DNA from: Rikenellaceae bacterium
GTDB taxonomy: Bacteria; Bacteroidota; Bacteroidia; Bacteroidales; UBA932
Reading direction: 5' to 3'
Assembly (NCBI GenBank): GCA_900769885.1
Contig: CAAGIG010000024.1
Location: 1 to 55,637, forward strand
DNA length: 55,637 nt
Made by a program: the position numbers and the translations under genes. The notes below the pieces were generated by a model, which did not search any database, was not told the DNA's origin, and saw nothing but the letters and a program-made list of their open reading frames with translations. Within the stretch, counting starts at the first letter, position 1; every line of letters begins with the position of its first letter. Below are positions 9,694 through 18,976 of the stretch, piece after piece.

Positions 9694-10281
9694 CTAAAAT
9701 CTCATCAATTCCTTATAAAGTCTTTGAACCGGAAGTCCGACTATATTGAAATAAGAACCCTTAATGGAATTTATACCGATATAACCTATCCATTCCTGGA
9801 TTCCATAACTTCCTGCTTTGTCCAATGGAGAATATTTCTCCACATAATACTCAATCTCCTCTGCGGACAATTGGTCAAATGAGACCTCAGAAATGGCAAA
9901 GAAACTACATTCCTTCTCTAAAGACCTGATACATACCCCGGTAATAACCTGATGCACTTTACCGGAAAGTCTCGACAACATCTCTGCAGCCTCTTCCTTT
10001 GAATGAGGTTTTCCCATAATTTCAGAATCACAAACCACCACTGTATCAGCAGTTATCAAAATCTCATCCTCTGCTAAATTTCTGTGAAACCCTTTAGATT
10101 TTGCAATCGCAATAGCTCGGGGAATCTCCTCATAAGGGAGGCTTGGGTCAAACTCCTCACTTCCACCGGGAAAAGCCTCCACCGCAAATTGAATATCGAG
10201 CCCTGCAAGGAGTTCCTTGCGTCTGGGAGAGGCAGAGCCCAAAATTATTTTCTTATCCTTAAACTTCTCCTGCAACAACAT
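9694..10281 (-). CDS. maf: Maf/YhdE-like nucleoside triphosphate pyrophosphatase
   Basis: The protein (195 residues) belongs to the Maf family of house-cleaning pyrophosphatases, which hydrolyse dTTP/UTP or modified nucleotides to monophosphates. The N-terminal signature LGSASPRRKELL (about 17-28) is the phosphate-binding loop. TADTVV (about 79-84) holds the catalytic Asp. KAGSYGIQ (about 156) and NIVGLPV are further family motifs. It follows the KdsC-like gene by three bases, so the two are co-transcribed. Whether it prefers dTTP/UTP or m7GTP cannot be decided. Confidence 0.92.
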   Translation of the reverse strand: MLLQEKFKDKKIILGSASPRRKELLAGLDIQFAVEAFPGGSEEFDPSLPYEEIPRAIAIAKSKGFHRNLAEDEILITADTVVVCDSEIMGKPHSKEEAAEMLSRLSGKVHQVITGVCIRSLEKECSFFAISEVSFDQLSAEEIEYYVEKYSPLDKAGSYGIQEWIGYIGINSIKGSYFNIVGLPVQRLYKELMRF

Positions 10282-10284
10282 ATC

Positions 10285-10827
10285 CTAAAATTTTGCAGCA
10301 TATTGATCAATATCCATTTCCCATTTGCCGTGAACCTTAAGTACCTGTTCCACAAGGTCTCTGACTACTCTCTTACCACCTGGATAGAGCGACACATAAT
10401 CACAAACCTCCTTCACTTCAGGAACTGCATCGGCAGGGGCAACAGCCAATCCGCAGATTTTCATAACTCCAATATCGGGCAAATCGTCCCCGATATAAGC
10501 AACATTTTCAGGGGTAATGCCATACCTCTGGCAAAAATCGTTGAGACAAACCACTTTATCCCTTGATTTCTGATAGATATTTTCCATTGGGACCTTCAAA
10601 TCCCTGAACCTGTTTACTATACTCGCAGAGACTCCGCCGGTAATAATCGCCACAGGAAAACCCTTCATATAACACATTCTCACCGCCATACAATCTTTAG
10701 CATTGAATGTCCTGAGCAACTCCCCTTCGATAGTGGAAATGAGGGAACCATCGGTAAAAACACCATCCACATCAAATGCAAAAGCCTTGATATTGTGCAA
10801 TTTGACTTTATAATTATAATTTGCCAT
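10285..10827 (-). CDS. kdsC: KdsC-like HAD phosphatase (3-deoxy-D-manno-octulosonate 8-phosphate phosphatase)
   Basis: This 180-residue, capless HAD hydrolase has the nucleophile motif FDVDGVFTDGS (about residues 18-28), motif II IITGG, a conserved Lys in KSRDKV, and motif IV YIGDDLPDIGVM with the Mg-binding aspartates. These are the KdsC hallmarks. The enzyme frees Kdo from Kdo-8-phosphate in lipopolysaccharide synthesis. No kdsA, kdsB or kdsD is in the window, so a related sugar-phosphatase role is possible. It lies seven bases after the DUF2520 gene. Confidence 0.88.
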   Translation of the reverse strand: MANYNYKVKLHNIKAFAFDVDGVFTDGSLISTIEGELLRTFNAKDCMAVRMCYMKGFPVAIITGGVSASIVNRFRDLKVPMENIYQKSRDKVVCLNDFCQRYGITPENVAYIGDDLPDIGVMKICGLAVAPADAVPEVKEVCDYVSLYPGGKRVVRDLVEQVLKVHGKWEMDIDQYAAKF

Positions 10828-10834
10828 AACTCTC

Positions 10835-11647
10835 TTATTTATTGAACTTTTTCATAATCATATCGGTAAACATCGAATAAATTTCCTTCTGTTCACCCAT
10901 ACCCAACTCCTCGAGCAAACCCAAATGTTTCTCAATAGTTACCATATCTCCCCTTCTGGCAGGCCCTGTCAGCACCGCATCTGGAGAGTGCAAAAAACAA
11001 TTTCTTACCGACTCGAGTGTCAAAGGGAGCAACAAAGGTGTATCTCTTCCAATGACAGAAAAGCCCATACTCAAAATATGATTCACAAAATTACAGGTAA
11101 ATACCGCCGCAACGTGCATCTTCAATCTATCCTTCGATGAGTAGAAATAGTGCTCAGAATTAAGGTTTGTGGCAATTTCATCCAGCACATCATCAATCTC
11201 TCCATCCATCGACTCTAGCAGCAGAGGAACATCCTTAAACTCAATATTCTTGTTGCTGTTCAAAGTCATCAAAGGATAAAGGACACCACATCTTACCCCC
11301 AACTCCTTCAACGGATTGAAAACATTAATATCTGTAGCTCCCGAAGTATGCAAAAATATAGGGCTGTACTCCATATCCAACGCCTCGACCGTCTTTACCA
11401 GCTCAGAAACCACCTGCGGTATTGCATTGTCACTTACTGCAATAATAACCACTGAAGATGAGAAAACATCTGAAATAGAGAAAGATGGTTTTGCATTGAA
11501 ACCATTCCGTTCCAATGTCTTAACCACCTTGCTCACATTTTTCTCCGAACGACCGTATATCGTCCCTATTTTATACCCCGCCTCAGCCAGTGCCAATGAG
11601 AACCTCATTGCAACATTGCCGGCTCCGATAAAAGAAATGCTGCACAT
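10835..11647 (-). CDS. Rossmann-fold DUF2520 protein (F420/NAD-binding reductase-like)
   Basis: The N-terminal half is a dinucleotide-binding Rossmann domain (FIGAGNVAMRFSLALAEAG, residues 5-23) like that of pyrroline-5-carboxylate reductase or NADP oxidoreductases. The C-terminal half is the helical DUF2520 domain (KMHVAAVFTCNFVNHILSMG), where a His lies in the presumed active site. The substrate of this family is not known. It starts three bases after the DUF3467 gene and precedes the KdsC-like gene by seven bases, in a tight four-gene operon. Confidence 0.85.
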   Translation of the reverse strand: MCSISFIGAGNVAMRFSLALAEAGYKIGTIYGRSEKNVSKVVKTLERNGFNAKPSFSISDVFSSSVVIIAVSDNAIPQVVSELVKTVEALDMEYSPIFLHTSGATDINVFNPLKELGVRCGVLYPLMTLNSNKNIEFKDVPLLLESMDGEIDDVLDEIATNLNSEHYFYSSKDRLKMHVAAVFTCNFVNHILSMGFSVIGRDTPLLLPLTLESVRNCFLHSPDAVLTGPARRGDMVTIEKHLGLLEELGMGEQKEIYSMFTDMIMKKFNK

Positions 11648-11650
11648 CTG

Positions 11651-11965
11651 CTAAGCCTCACCTGTATTGGGTCCAAATCCCATAGGGAATGCACCTTTAG
11701 GTCCTGACAATTTTATTTGGCCGTTTTGACTTTCAAATTTTGTAATATTGTCTTGTAGAGCAAGATACAATCTCTTTGCGTGCTCAGGAGTCATAATTAT
11801 TCTGTTGGAAATGGTCGCTTTGGGCAAACCGGGAAGCATCTTTGCAAAGTCAATGATAAATTCACTTGCAGAGTGTGTGATCAAAGCTAGGTTTGAGTAA
11901 TTTCCACCTGCAACTTCCTTACTGATTTCCAAATTCAATCCTTTGTTTTCTTTATTATTTTCCAT
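11651..11965 (-). CDS. DUF3467 domain protein
   Basis: This small cytosolic protein (104 residues) matches DUF3467: SNLALITHSASEFIIDFAKMLPG, then TISNRIIMTPEHAKRLYLALQDN. The family is widespread in Bacteroidota and of unknown function. It is the first gene of the operon DUF3467-DUF2520-kdsC-maf, behind a promoter with both boxes. Confidence 0.9.
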   Translation of the reverse strand: MENNKENKGLNLEISKEVAGGNYSNLALITHSASEFIIDFAKMLPGLPKATISNRIIMTPEHAKRLYLALQDNITKFESQNGQIKLSGPKGAFPMGFGPNTGEA

Positions 11966-11998
11966 AATCGTTATATTTTCTAAAAATTAAATATCTTA

Positions 11999-12030
11999 CA
12001 AACATACAAATAAACGGGCAAGATGACAAA
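11999..12030 (-). promoter_or_regulatory. Promoter of the DUF3467-DUF2520-kdsC-maf operon
   Basis: On the minus strand a -33 TTTG (12030-12027), a 20-base spacer and a -7 TATGTTTG (12006-11999) fit the Bacteroidota housekeeping consensus. The start codon is 34 bases downstream. The -33 box nearly touches the recQ stop codon. Confidence 0.75.
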
Positions 12031-12031
12031 T

Positions 12032-13720
12032 CTACTCCCTGCATATATCACATCTGCCACAATCCTTCACATTTTCATCCCCAAAATACTCCGAAAGCAT
12101 CACAGAGCGGCAACGCTCCGATGATACATATTTGAACATACCGTTCAAACGGTCTCTGAAACGGTCCTTGCGATATTCGTATTCCTTCTCCGAGAAATAG
12201 AGATTGTCGGGAGTAAGTCTCTCATTCACAAATGAAATCAAAGGTGAACGGGCCCGCGGAATATATTGGATTATATGCTGGCGCGAAAGCGACAAAAGCC
12301 TCAGTTTCACATCCCTCGAACTGATTCTCAAAACTCTGGAAAGATAATCCTCATCTATCGAAGTGAGATTTGAAAACAACCCTGGATATATCCTCATAAG
12401 GGTCTTTATGAATGTATCGAGCATATTATCTTTCAACTGCACCTTATATAAATCATCCCTATTTACAATAAACATAATCCGAGTGGGATTGTCAATCTCC
12501 TCAGTCACGCGCCAATAACCCGACATATCGATATATTTGATTGCATTATAAGAACTTGCAGCATCGAGTTTGAAACGTTTTACAAAATCTATCAAATTGA
12601 ATTTATAAACCTGACCGGCCCCTTGCTCATAAGGAATTCCAAAAAACAGGAACATTTTCTGATAGATATCCTTAATATAGTCCAAAGGGGGAAATGAGAC
12701 TCTAAGCACCCCCTGAAGACGTTTTATATCAGTATTGTTCCAAAGGAGCAAAGCCACCGAAGGAAGGCCATCTCTCCCGGCACGCCCTGCCTCCTGATAA
12801 TAAGACTCAATAGCCTCAGGCATATCAAAATGGCACACAAACCTCACATCGGGCTTGTCAATCCCCATTCCAAAAGCATTTGTCGCAACAATAACCCTCA
12901 ATGCACCACTTTTCCAACGGTTCTGCTTGTCACTCCTCTCCTCTTTACTCAGCCCCGCGTGGTAAAAATCGGCATCCACCCCTGCTGAACAAAGGAACAA
13001 AGCGACATCCTTTGTCGTTTTCCTCTCCCTCACATAAACAATTCCTGTACCTTGAATGTTATTGCACAAAGAGAGAAGTTTCCCAAATTTGTCCTCGCAT
13101 TTGCACACCCTGTAAGAAAGATTTGGCCGCTCGAAACCCGAGCAGATAAGGTTTTTCTTTCCGAAATTGAGTTTTGACATAATGTCATCTGCCACTACAG
13201 GTGTGGCAGTCGCTGTCAAAGCAATGACAGGAACTTCGGGAATATATTTCCGTATTTCTGCTATCAACAAATAATCGGGTCTGAAATCATATCCCCATTG
13301 GGAAATACAATGGGCCTCATCGACCACCAGATAAGCAACATTCATCTGTTGCAGACGAGCGATAAAGAGCTTACTTCTAAGCCTTTCCGGTGAGAGATAC
13401 AAAAATTTGAAATCGCCGTATTTGGCATTGTCCAAAGCAATGTCTATCTCTCTGAAAGTCATTCCGGAATGGATAGCCAACGCCTTAATTCCTCTTGTTC
13501 GGAGGTTCTGAACCTGGTCATTAATCAGTGAAATCAATGGAGAAACCACTATCGTTATCCCCTCCTTCATCATCCCCGGCACCTGGAAACAGATGGACTT
13601 TCCGCCACCTGTAGGGAGTATTGCCAAAACATCCTCCCCTGCAAGAGCTTCAGTTATAATCTCCTGCTGTTTAGGACGAAAAGAGTCATACCCCCAATAT
13701 TTCTTCAAGATTTCTTTCAT
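12032..13720 (-). CDS. recQ: RecQ-family ATP-dependent DNA helicase, Zn motif at the C-terminus
   Basis: This 562-residue superfamily 2 helicase unwinds DNA 3' to 5' in recombination and fork repair. It has motif 0 (YWGYDSFRPKQQEII), Walker A LPTGGGKSICFQ, the DEAH box VVDEAHCISQWG, motif III ALTATATP and motif VI YYQEAGRAGRDG. The order after the helicase core is unusual. A winged-helix-like region comes first and the zinc-binding Cys motif (RCRSVMLSEYFG, then CGRCDIC) is the last element, two residues before the stop. In E. coli RecQ the zinc module precedes the winged helix and an HRDC domain follows. No HRDC is seen here. I chose the ATG at 13720 because family homology begins there. Confidence 0.9.
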   Translation of the reverse strand: MKEILKKYWGYDSFRPKQQEIITEALAGEDVLAILPTGGGKSICFQVPGMMKEGITIVVSPLISLINDQVQNLRTRGIKALAIHSGMTFREIDIALDNAKYGDFKFLYLSPERLRSKLFIARLQQMNVAYLVVDEAHCISQWGYDFRPDYLLIAEIRKYIPEVPVIALTATATPVVADDIMSKLNFGKKNLICSGFERPNLSYRVCKCEDKFGKLLSLCNNIQGTGIVYVRERKTTKDVALFLCSAGVDADFYHAGLSKEERSDKQNRWKSGALRVIVATNAFGMGIDKPDVRFVCHFDMPEAIESYYQEAGRAGRDGLPSVALLLWNNTDIKRLQGVLRVSFPPLDYIKDIYQKMFLFFGIPYEQGAGQVYKFNLIDFVKRFKLDAASSYNAIKYIDMSGYWRVTEEIDNPTRIMFIVNRDDLYKVQLKDNMLDTFIKTLMRIYPGLFSNLTSIDEDYLSRVLRISSRDVKLRLLSLSRQHIIQYIPRARSPLISFVNERLTPDNLYFSEKEYEYRKDRFRDRLNGMFKYVSSERCRSVMLSEYFGDENVKDCGRCDICRE

Positions 13721-13741
13721 AGAGACAAAGATATGAATAAT

Positions 13742-13776
13742 TTTGTCTACTTTTTGGCAAAAAATTTGCATCTTTG
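13742..13776 (+). promoter_or_regulatory. Tentative pckA promoter
   Basis: TTTG (13742-13745) and CATCTTTG (13769-13776) resemble -33 and -7 boxes, but the spacer is 23 bases and the first -7 base is C rather than T. The 97-base gap must hold promoters for both recQ and pckA. Confidence 0.35.
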
Positions 13777-13817
13777 TCGCCAAAGGTAAAAATTAAACTA
13801 ACATATAATATTATACA

Positions 13818-15422
13818 ATGACAAATCTAGATCTTACAAAGTACGGTATTACAAATGCCACAAAGATTATCTACAACCCTTCTTACGAACAACTTTTTGA
13901 AGATGAGGTAAATCCATCTCTTGAAGGATTTGAAAAAGGTCAGTTGACAGAACTTGGAGCTGTTAATGTAATGACAGGTGTTTACACAGGACGTTCTCCT
14001 AAAGATAAATTCTTTGTGATGGATGACGTATCAAGAGATACCATTTGGTGGACCTCAGATGAATATAAAAATGACAACAAACCTGTAACCCAAGAAACTT
14101 GGAACTCACTTAAAGAGTTGGCAGCCAACGAGCTATCAAACAAGACTCTTTATGTGATGGATACTTTCTGCGGTGCTAACGAAAACACCCGTTTGAAAAT
14201 CCGTTTCATTATGGAAGTTGCTTGGCAGGCACACTTTGTGAAAAATATGTTCATCCGTCCTACAGAAGAAGAACTTGCTAACTACGGCGAACCAGATTTC
14301 GTGGTTCTTAACGCTTCAAAAGCTAAAGTTGAAAACTACAAAGAACTTGGTCTTAACTCAGAAACCGCAGTAGTATTCAACCTTACTGAAAAAATGCAAG
14401 TTATCATCAACACCTGGTACGGTGGTGAAATGAAAAAAGGTATGTTCTCTTATATGAACTACTTGCTTCCTTTGAAAGGTATCGCTTCAATGCACTGTTC
14501 AGCTAACTGCGCTGACAACGGAGAAACCGCTATCTTCTTCGGTCTATCAGGTACAGGTAAAACCACCCTTTCTACCGACCCTAAACGCCGCCTGATCGGT
14601 GACGACGAACACGGTTGGGACGACGACGGTGTATTCAACTTCGAAGGTGGTTGCTACGCAAAAGTTATCAACCTTTCTAAAGAAAACGAACCTGATATCT
14701 ACAACGCTATCAGAAGAGATGCACTTTTGGAAAACGTTACTGTTGATGCTGAAGGCAAAATCGACTTCAACGATAAGAGCGTAACTGAAAACACTCGTGT
14801 TTCATACCCTATCTATCACATCAATAACATCGTTAAACCTGTTTCAAAAGCTGGCCACGCAAACAAAGTTATCTTCTTGACAGCAGACGCATTCGGTGTA
14901 CTTCCTCCAGTTTCAAAACTAACTCCTGAACAAACAAAATACTACTTCTTGAGTGGTTTCACCGCAAAACTTGCAGGTACTGAAAGAGGAATTACCGAAC
15001 CTACCCCTACCTTCTCAGCTTGTTTCGGAGCTGCATTCCTTTCACTACACCCTACAAAATATGGTGAAGAACTTGTGAAGAGAATGGAAAAAGTAGGTGC
15101 AACTGCTTACCTTGTTAACACAGGTTGGAATGGTACAGGAAAACGTATCTCAATCAAAGATACCCGCGCTATCATCGACAGAATCCTTGACGGTTCAATC
15201 GACAAAGCAGAAACCATCACCATCCCTATGTTCAACCTTGAAGTTCCTACCGCTCTTGAAAACGTTGACACCAACATCCTTGACCCTCGTAACACTTACG
15301 CTTCAGAAGCTGAGTGGGAAGTTAAGGCAAAAGATTTGGCAGGACGTTTCGTGAAGAACTTCGAGAAATTCACTGGTAACGAAGCTGGTAAAGCTCTTGT
15401 AGCAGCTGGTCCAAAGCTATAA
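13818..15422 (+). CDS. pckA: Phosphoenolpyruvate carboxykinase (ATP)
   Basis: This 534-residue enzyme interconverts oxaloacetate plus ATP with phosphoenolpyruvate, CO2 and ADP. In succinate-forming Bacteroidales it mostly runs towards CO2 fixation. The kinase-1a P-loop FGLSGTGKTTLSTDP (about residues 240-254), the metal-binding kinase-2 motif LIGDDEHGW and the substrate loop YTGRSPKDKF are all present, as is the ATP-class region LSGFTAKLAGTERG. Length is typical. The gene is alone, divergent from recQ and followed by a terminator. Its strongly biased use of preferred codons (such as AAC, TTC and GGT) suggests high expression. Confidence 0.97.
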   Translation: MTNLDLTKYGITNATKIIYNPSYEQLFEDEVNPSLEGFEKGQLTELGAVNVMTGVYTGRSPKDKFFVMDDVSRDTIWWTSDEYKNDNKPVTQETWNSLKELAANELSNKTLYVMDTFCGANENTRLKIRFIMEVAWQAHFVKNMFIRPTEEELANYGEPDFVVLNASKAKVENYKELGLNSETAVVFNLTEKMQVIINTWYGGEMKKGMFSYMNYLLPLKGIASMHCSANCADNGETAIFFGLSGTGKTTLSTDPKRRLIGDDEHGWDDDGVFNFEGGCYAKVINLSKENEPDIYNAIRRDALLENVTVDAEGKIDFNDKSVTENTRVSYPIYHINNIVKPVSKAGHANKVIFLTADAFGVLPPVSKLTPEQTKYYFLSGFTAKLAGTERGITEPTPTFSACFGAAFLSLHPTKYGEELVKRMEKVGATAYLVNTGWNGTGKRISIKDTRAIIDRILDGSIDKAETITIPMFNLEVPTALENVDTNILDPRNTYASEAEWEVKAKDLAGRFVKNFEKFTGNEAGKALVAAGPKL

Positions 15423-15458
15423 TCAGAGAACCAACTGACTCATAACAAAATAAGCGAC

Positions 15459-15494
15459 AAAAGGCAACGGGTTACATACTCGCTGCCTTTTTTC
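15459..15494 (+). terminator. Terminator after pckA
   Basis: AAAAGGCA (15459-15466) pairs with TGCCTTTT (15484-15491), and the T-run continues to 15493. It lies about 37 bases after the pckA stop. Confidence 0.65.
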
Positions 15495-15583
15495 TATATA
15501 AGCATCAGCTGAATCGGGATAACAGACAGATGCCGCCCGATACGCAAAGCGCTCAGGAATTGCCATACTGGAAATGTGAAATA

Positions 15584-17515
15584 CTACAATCCGAAAAAGT
15601 CCCCTGCCGAATAAAGTTCCTCGAGGTTCACCTGATTAGGCTGCCAGGTACGGACATAAATCAACGGCTCGTCTTCATTTGTCATATCGACCAAAAGGAA
15701 CAAATATCCAGAGTCGGCATAACGTGAAGAACTGTATTCCTGACCGATATTAATCGCAAAGACCTTTCTGTCTTCGAATTTCTCAAGCCATTGAATCTCA
15801 TTGTTGGTAAAACGGATATTGATAAACTCATTATTTGCAAAAACCCTTTTCAGATTTGCCAAATATGAATCCTTGTCATAGCGGTTGTAACTAATGATAT
15901 TCTGACCATTGGCAGAAATGGACATCTCTGAAGATGAAGTATTTGAAGGTTTGGGGCGAACCACATTACCCACGATGATTACTGCGCTGTCAGAATATAT
16001 TGTCTTGATATAATCCAAACGTTTCAAAGAATAAGCAGTCTTGTAATTTTCAAGGAAAGTGGTCAGAACCTCCCTCGTAGCATTGTTCCAGCCCGGAGCC
16101 TCACGACACAAAATATCATTGGTAGATTGCTCTCCAAGACCAAAAGAGACATTATCAATTTTGCAATCCTCATTGAATGTAAAGACAACATCCTCCACAA
16201 AAGTTTTCTTGCCGTTTCTCCCTACATTGAAAGAGAATGACATTTGGAGACCCCTTGCAGAGACTCTGCCACTTGCCCCCTGGAAGAAATTGACCTTGCC
16301 GTCCCCCACAATTCTGGCTGTTCCATAAGCAATTAGCTCATTGAACACCTCCAAACCTTCAAATGTAAAAAATGACATCACCTGACCATATCTTTTGGTT
16401 CTGATAGCCGAAAGGACGGTATCCATCACATCGATATACTTCTGGCGGTATGTATCTGCCACAAGCTGATTATCAGAAGCATTCAATTTATACTCAAGAG
16501 CATCGGCGCTTTGAGGAGATTTATAATCATTGCTTTGAGCAGTCACAGTACCTTTTTTCTTATTGGATGTCCCTTTGGAAGAGCCCTTTGGATTACCTCC
16601 CGCAGCAACACTCGAAGAGGCTCTGCCCGAAGAAGAAACCGAGAAATTAGCCTCGTCAAAATACTTCTTGGTAATAACCCTCAACACACTCTCAACCTCA
16701 GACTCCCCGCGAGCCTGCCCTTTATACTCATACTCGATATCCAAATGGTAAAACTGGGGTTTATGTCCCGGAATCATCTCCATCATCCCAAGACCATCCT
16801 TCACAATCCCCTGACAAACAGCACGCCCGTCATTATAATTGAAATCGAGACTCTTTACAGGCTCCCCATTATAAAGGAAAATTAAATCGACATAATCCCC
16901 GTCAATAGCATCCACCTTGATGGTCAGACCCTGCAATATCTCTCTGATTTTAACAGGAATAACAGTCATCAATGTCTTGCCACTCTCATCCTTCACCTCA
17001 TTGGGATGCTGCACAGAACGGATCAGAGAATAAGCCCAATAATAATATTGCAACGCCATATCGAGCTTACCTACCATACGCCCCATCTCCGCATAATTCA
17101 TCAAATCTTTAGCCTTGGCAATACGACCTTCATAAATCCTGTACAACTCACTCTTTTTAATCCAACAACGGACGTGATAGACAGAAGAACTCGGCGGCTC
17201 ACTCACCACCCATTTCTCCACATCGGTCAACGAAGAGTGTGCATAAGTGTTGATACAATCTATCACCCTCGCCTGATGATCATACTCCCCGTCCGAAGAG
17301 GTCTGCTCACTGATACTGCTGAACTCACTCTCCACCTTAATCGCAATCGACTTGATCATATCCGACAAAGCCCTGTCAGTAGCCTGCTCCTTAGTATCAC
17401 CCCTCCCCTCTCCATAATAAAACTCACCCGAAGAAGTAATTCTATCCCAACTCTGTCCTAAAAGAGCAACACCGCCACAAAACAAAAACAGAAATAACAA
17501 CAGTATCTTTTTCAT
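15584..17515 (-). CDS. Large exported protein with an LPP20-like N-terminal region
   Basis: This 643-residue protein has a clear signal peptide (residues 1-20, ending LLGQS). Residues about 25-140 resemble the LPP20 lipoprotein fold (GEGRGDTKEQATDRALSDMI, then VYHVRCWIKKSELYRIYEGR), although no lipobox Cys follows the signal. Residues 190-290 look like a beta-rich domain. A Ser/Gly/Lys linker covers about 295-330. The C-terminal 300 residues hold two similar segments (VMSFFTFEGLEVFNEL and YIKTIYSDSAVIIVGNV) like NTF2-type or SnoaL-like modules. I do not recognise the whole. It is probably periplasmic or surface-attached, and monocistronic. Confidence 0.6.
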   Translation of the reverse strand: MKKILLLFLFLFCGGVALLGQSWDRITSSGEFYYGEGRGDTKEQATDRALSDMIKSIAIKVESEFSSISEQTSSDGEYDHQARVIDCINTYAHSSLTDVEKWVVSEPPSSSVYHVRCWIKKSELYRIYEGRIAKAKDLMNYAEMGRMVGKLDMALQYYYWAYSLIRSVQHPNEVKDESGKTLMTVIPVKIREILQGLTIKVDAIDGDYVDLIFLYNGEPVKSLDFNYNDGRAVCQGIVKDGLGMMEMIPGHKPQFYHLDIEYEYKGQARGESEVESVLRVITKKYFDEANFSVSSSGRASSSVAAGGNPKGSSKGTSNKKKGTVTAQSNDYKSPQSADALEYKLNASDNQLVADTYRQKYIDVMDTVLSAIRTKRYGQVMSFFTFEGLEVFNELIAYGTARIVGDGKVNFFQGASGRVSARGLQMSFSFNVGRNGKKTFVEDVVFTFNEDCKIDNVSFGLGEQSTNDILCREAPGWNNATREVLTTFLENYKTAYSLKRLDYIKTIYSDSAVIIVGNVVRPKPSNTSSSEMSISANGQNIISYNRYDKDSYLANLKRVFANNEFINIRFTNNEIQWLEKFEDRKVFAINIGQEYSSSRYADSGYLFLLVDMTNEDEPLIYVRTWQPNQVNLEELYSAGDFFGL

Positions 17516-17554
17516 ATAATAATCTAACTTTTATTCCTATTAACCAATATCTTA

Positions 17555-17584
17555 CAAAGATATAATAAAATATGCCTCTTTAAA
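17555..17584 (-). promoter_or_regulatory. Promoter of the LPP20-like gene
   Basis: On the minus strand TATCTTTG (17562-17555) is a good -7 box, with TTTA (17584-17581) at an 18-base spacing as a weak -33 box. The start codon is about 40 bases downstream. Confidence 0.55.
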
Positions 17585-17654
17585 ATTTTGTAATTCAAAA
17601 ATTTATTACAAATTTTGCATTACGCAATTTATGTAACGCAAATAACGAAATAAG

Positions 17655-18779
17655 ATGATACCTAACAATCCCTTTTTGATTTCCGGTTACCACAGCCCCG
17701 AATATTTCTGCGACAGAAAACAAGAGACCGCTAAAATTATCGACGGACTCCACAATGGCAGAAACATAACTCTCATTGCCCCAAGACGTATGGGGAAAAC
17801 GGGATTGATCAGGCACACATTCCAAAATATCAACAATCAGGATTCTAAAATCATTACGCTATATATGGATATCTTTTCCACACAGTCATTGGGAGATTTT
17901 GTAAAGCTCTTTGCCAATACCGTGCTGGGAAAATTGGATTCAAATCCTAAAAAAGCATTGAACAGGATAACCAGATTCATCAGAAGCTGCAGACCGATAT
18001 TCACAATAGATGAATTAACAGGTATCCCAAAAGTAACAATAGATGTTGTACCCTCCGAGGAAGAGAACACCCTTAAGGAAATCTTTGACTATTTGTCATC
18101 TTCAGAAAAGCGCTGTTATATTGCAATTGATGAATTTCAACAAATTTCGGAATACCCCGAACAAGGGGTTGAAGCTTTGCTCCGTTCCTATACTCAATTT
18201 GTAACCAATGTAAATTTCATATTTGCAGGGAGCAAAAAACACATTATGCAGGAGATGTTTACTTCGAGCAAACGGCCATTCTACCACAGTTCGCAAATCA
18301 TAACAATCGACGCTATAGAGAAAGATGAATACGCAAATTTTGCAATCAAACATTTCTCCGAAAATAACATTACGCTACCCAAAAAGATATTTGACAACAT
18401 ATACGACAAATATGACGGACACACCTGGTACATACAAGTAATACTCAATCGTCTATACGGATTCCACCGGGATGTAAATGAAGAACTTGTAAACTACGCC
18501 ATATCCGAAATCATATCTGATTACAGCTACTCCTATGCAGACCTGATGAAAGCCTACCCATCAAGCAATATCCGACTGCTGAAAGCCATCGCCAAGGAAG
18601 GATGTGTAAAAGAGATTCTGTCGGGAAACTTCATAACAAAATACAGACTTCGCGCCGCCAGCAGCGTCAGCACCTCACTAAAAAAACTGACCGAAAACGA
18701 ATTAGTCTACAAAACAGACAAAGGCTACATCATATACGACCGCATTATGGACGAATGGCTAAGAAACCAACCATTCTAA
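17655..18779 (+). CDS. Orphan AAA ATPase, archaeal-ATPase-like (PF01637 type)
   Basis: This 374-residue STAND/AAA-type ATPase starts with NPFLISGYHSPEYFCDRKQE, the usual lead-in of this Bacteroidota family. Walker A is IAPRRMGKTGLIRH (about 40-53), Walker B is CYIAIDEFQQI (about 153-163), and sensor 1 is NFIFAGSKKHIMQEM. The C-terminal third is a winged-helix-like region (LRAASSVSTSLKKLTENELV) that may bind DNA or a partner. No membrane segment is seen. The role of the family is unknown. It is commonly found as a solitary accessory gene, as here. It is the only plus-strand gene between two exported-protein genes and has no clear promoter. Confidence 0.75.
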   Translation: MIPNNPFLISGYHSPEYFCDRKQETAKIIDGLHNGRNITLIAPRRMGKTGLIRHTFQNINNQDSKIITLYMDIFSTQSLGDFVKLFANTVLGKLDSNPKKALNRITRFIRSCRPIFTIDELTGIPKVTIDVVPSEEENTLKEIFDYLSSSEKRCYIAIDEFQQISEYPEQGVEALLRSYTQFVTNVNFIFAGSKKHIMQEMFTSSKRPFYHSSQIITIDAIEKDEYANFAIKHFSENNITLPKKIFDNIYDKYDGHTWYIQVILNRLYGFHRDVNEELVNYAISEIISDYSYSYADLMKAYPSSNIRLLKAIAKEGCVKEILSGNFITKYRLRAASSVSTSLKKLTENELVYKTDKGYIIYDRIMDEWLRNQPF

Positions 18780-18867
18780 CAAAACCCCTGATGCACCGCT
18801 AAATATTTTAATACGTTCCGTTTTTGCTCCATTCGCGTATAAGAATCCAATAGCAACCATACACTCC

Positions 18868-18971
18868 CTCGTCATCTCCAACCAAAACACCTCAGTCATC
18901 CCCAAGTAGATACACTCGTCATCCCCGACTCCGATCGGGGATCCAGATGCCCGGTCAAGCCAGGCATAACC
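18868..18971. repeat. REP-like hairpin repeat, copy 1
   Basis: Three GTCAT-type units are followed by a perfect hairpin, CCCCGACTCCGATCGGGG (arms CCCCGA/TCGGGG), and a second imperfect hairpin (GATGCCCGGTCAAGCCAGGC). The same arrangement recurs in the same orientation at 20873-21018, so the two copies bracket the FISUMP gene. GTCAT-CCC-GGG-ATC hairpins are a common REP architecture in bacteria. Confidence 0.75.
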
Positions 18972-18976
18972 ACTTG

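Noticed and set aside
13721..13783. Longer recQ start at 13783
   Set aside because: The extra 21 residues have no family homology, and the region holds -7-like boxes for recQ and pckA. The ATG at 13720 starts the conserved part.
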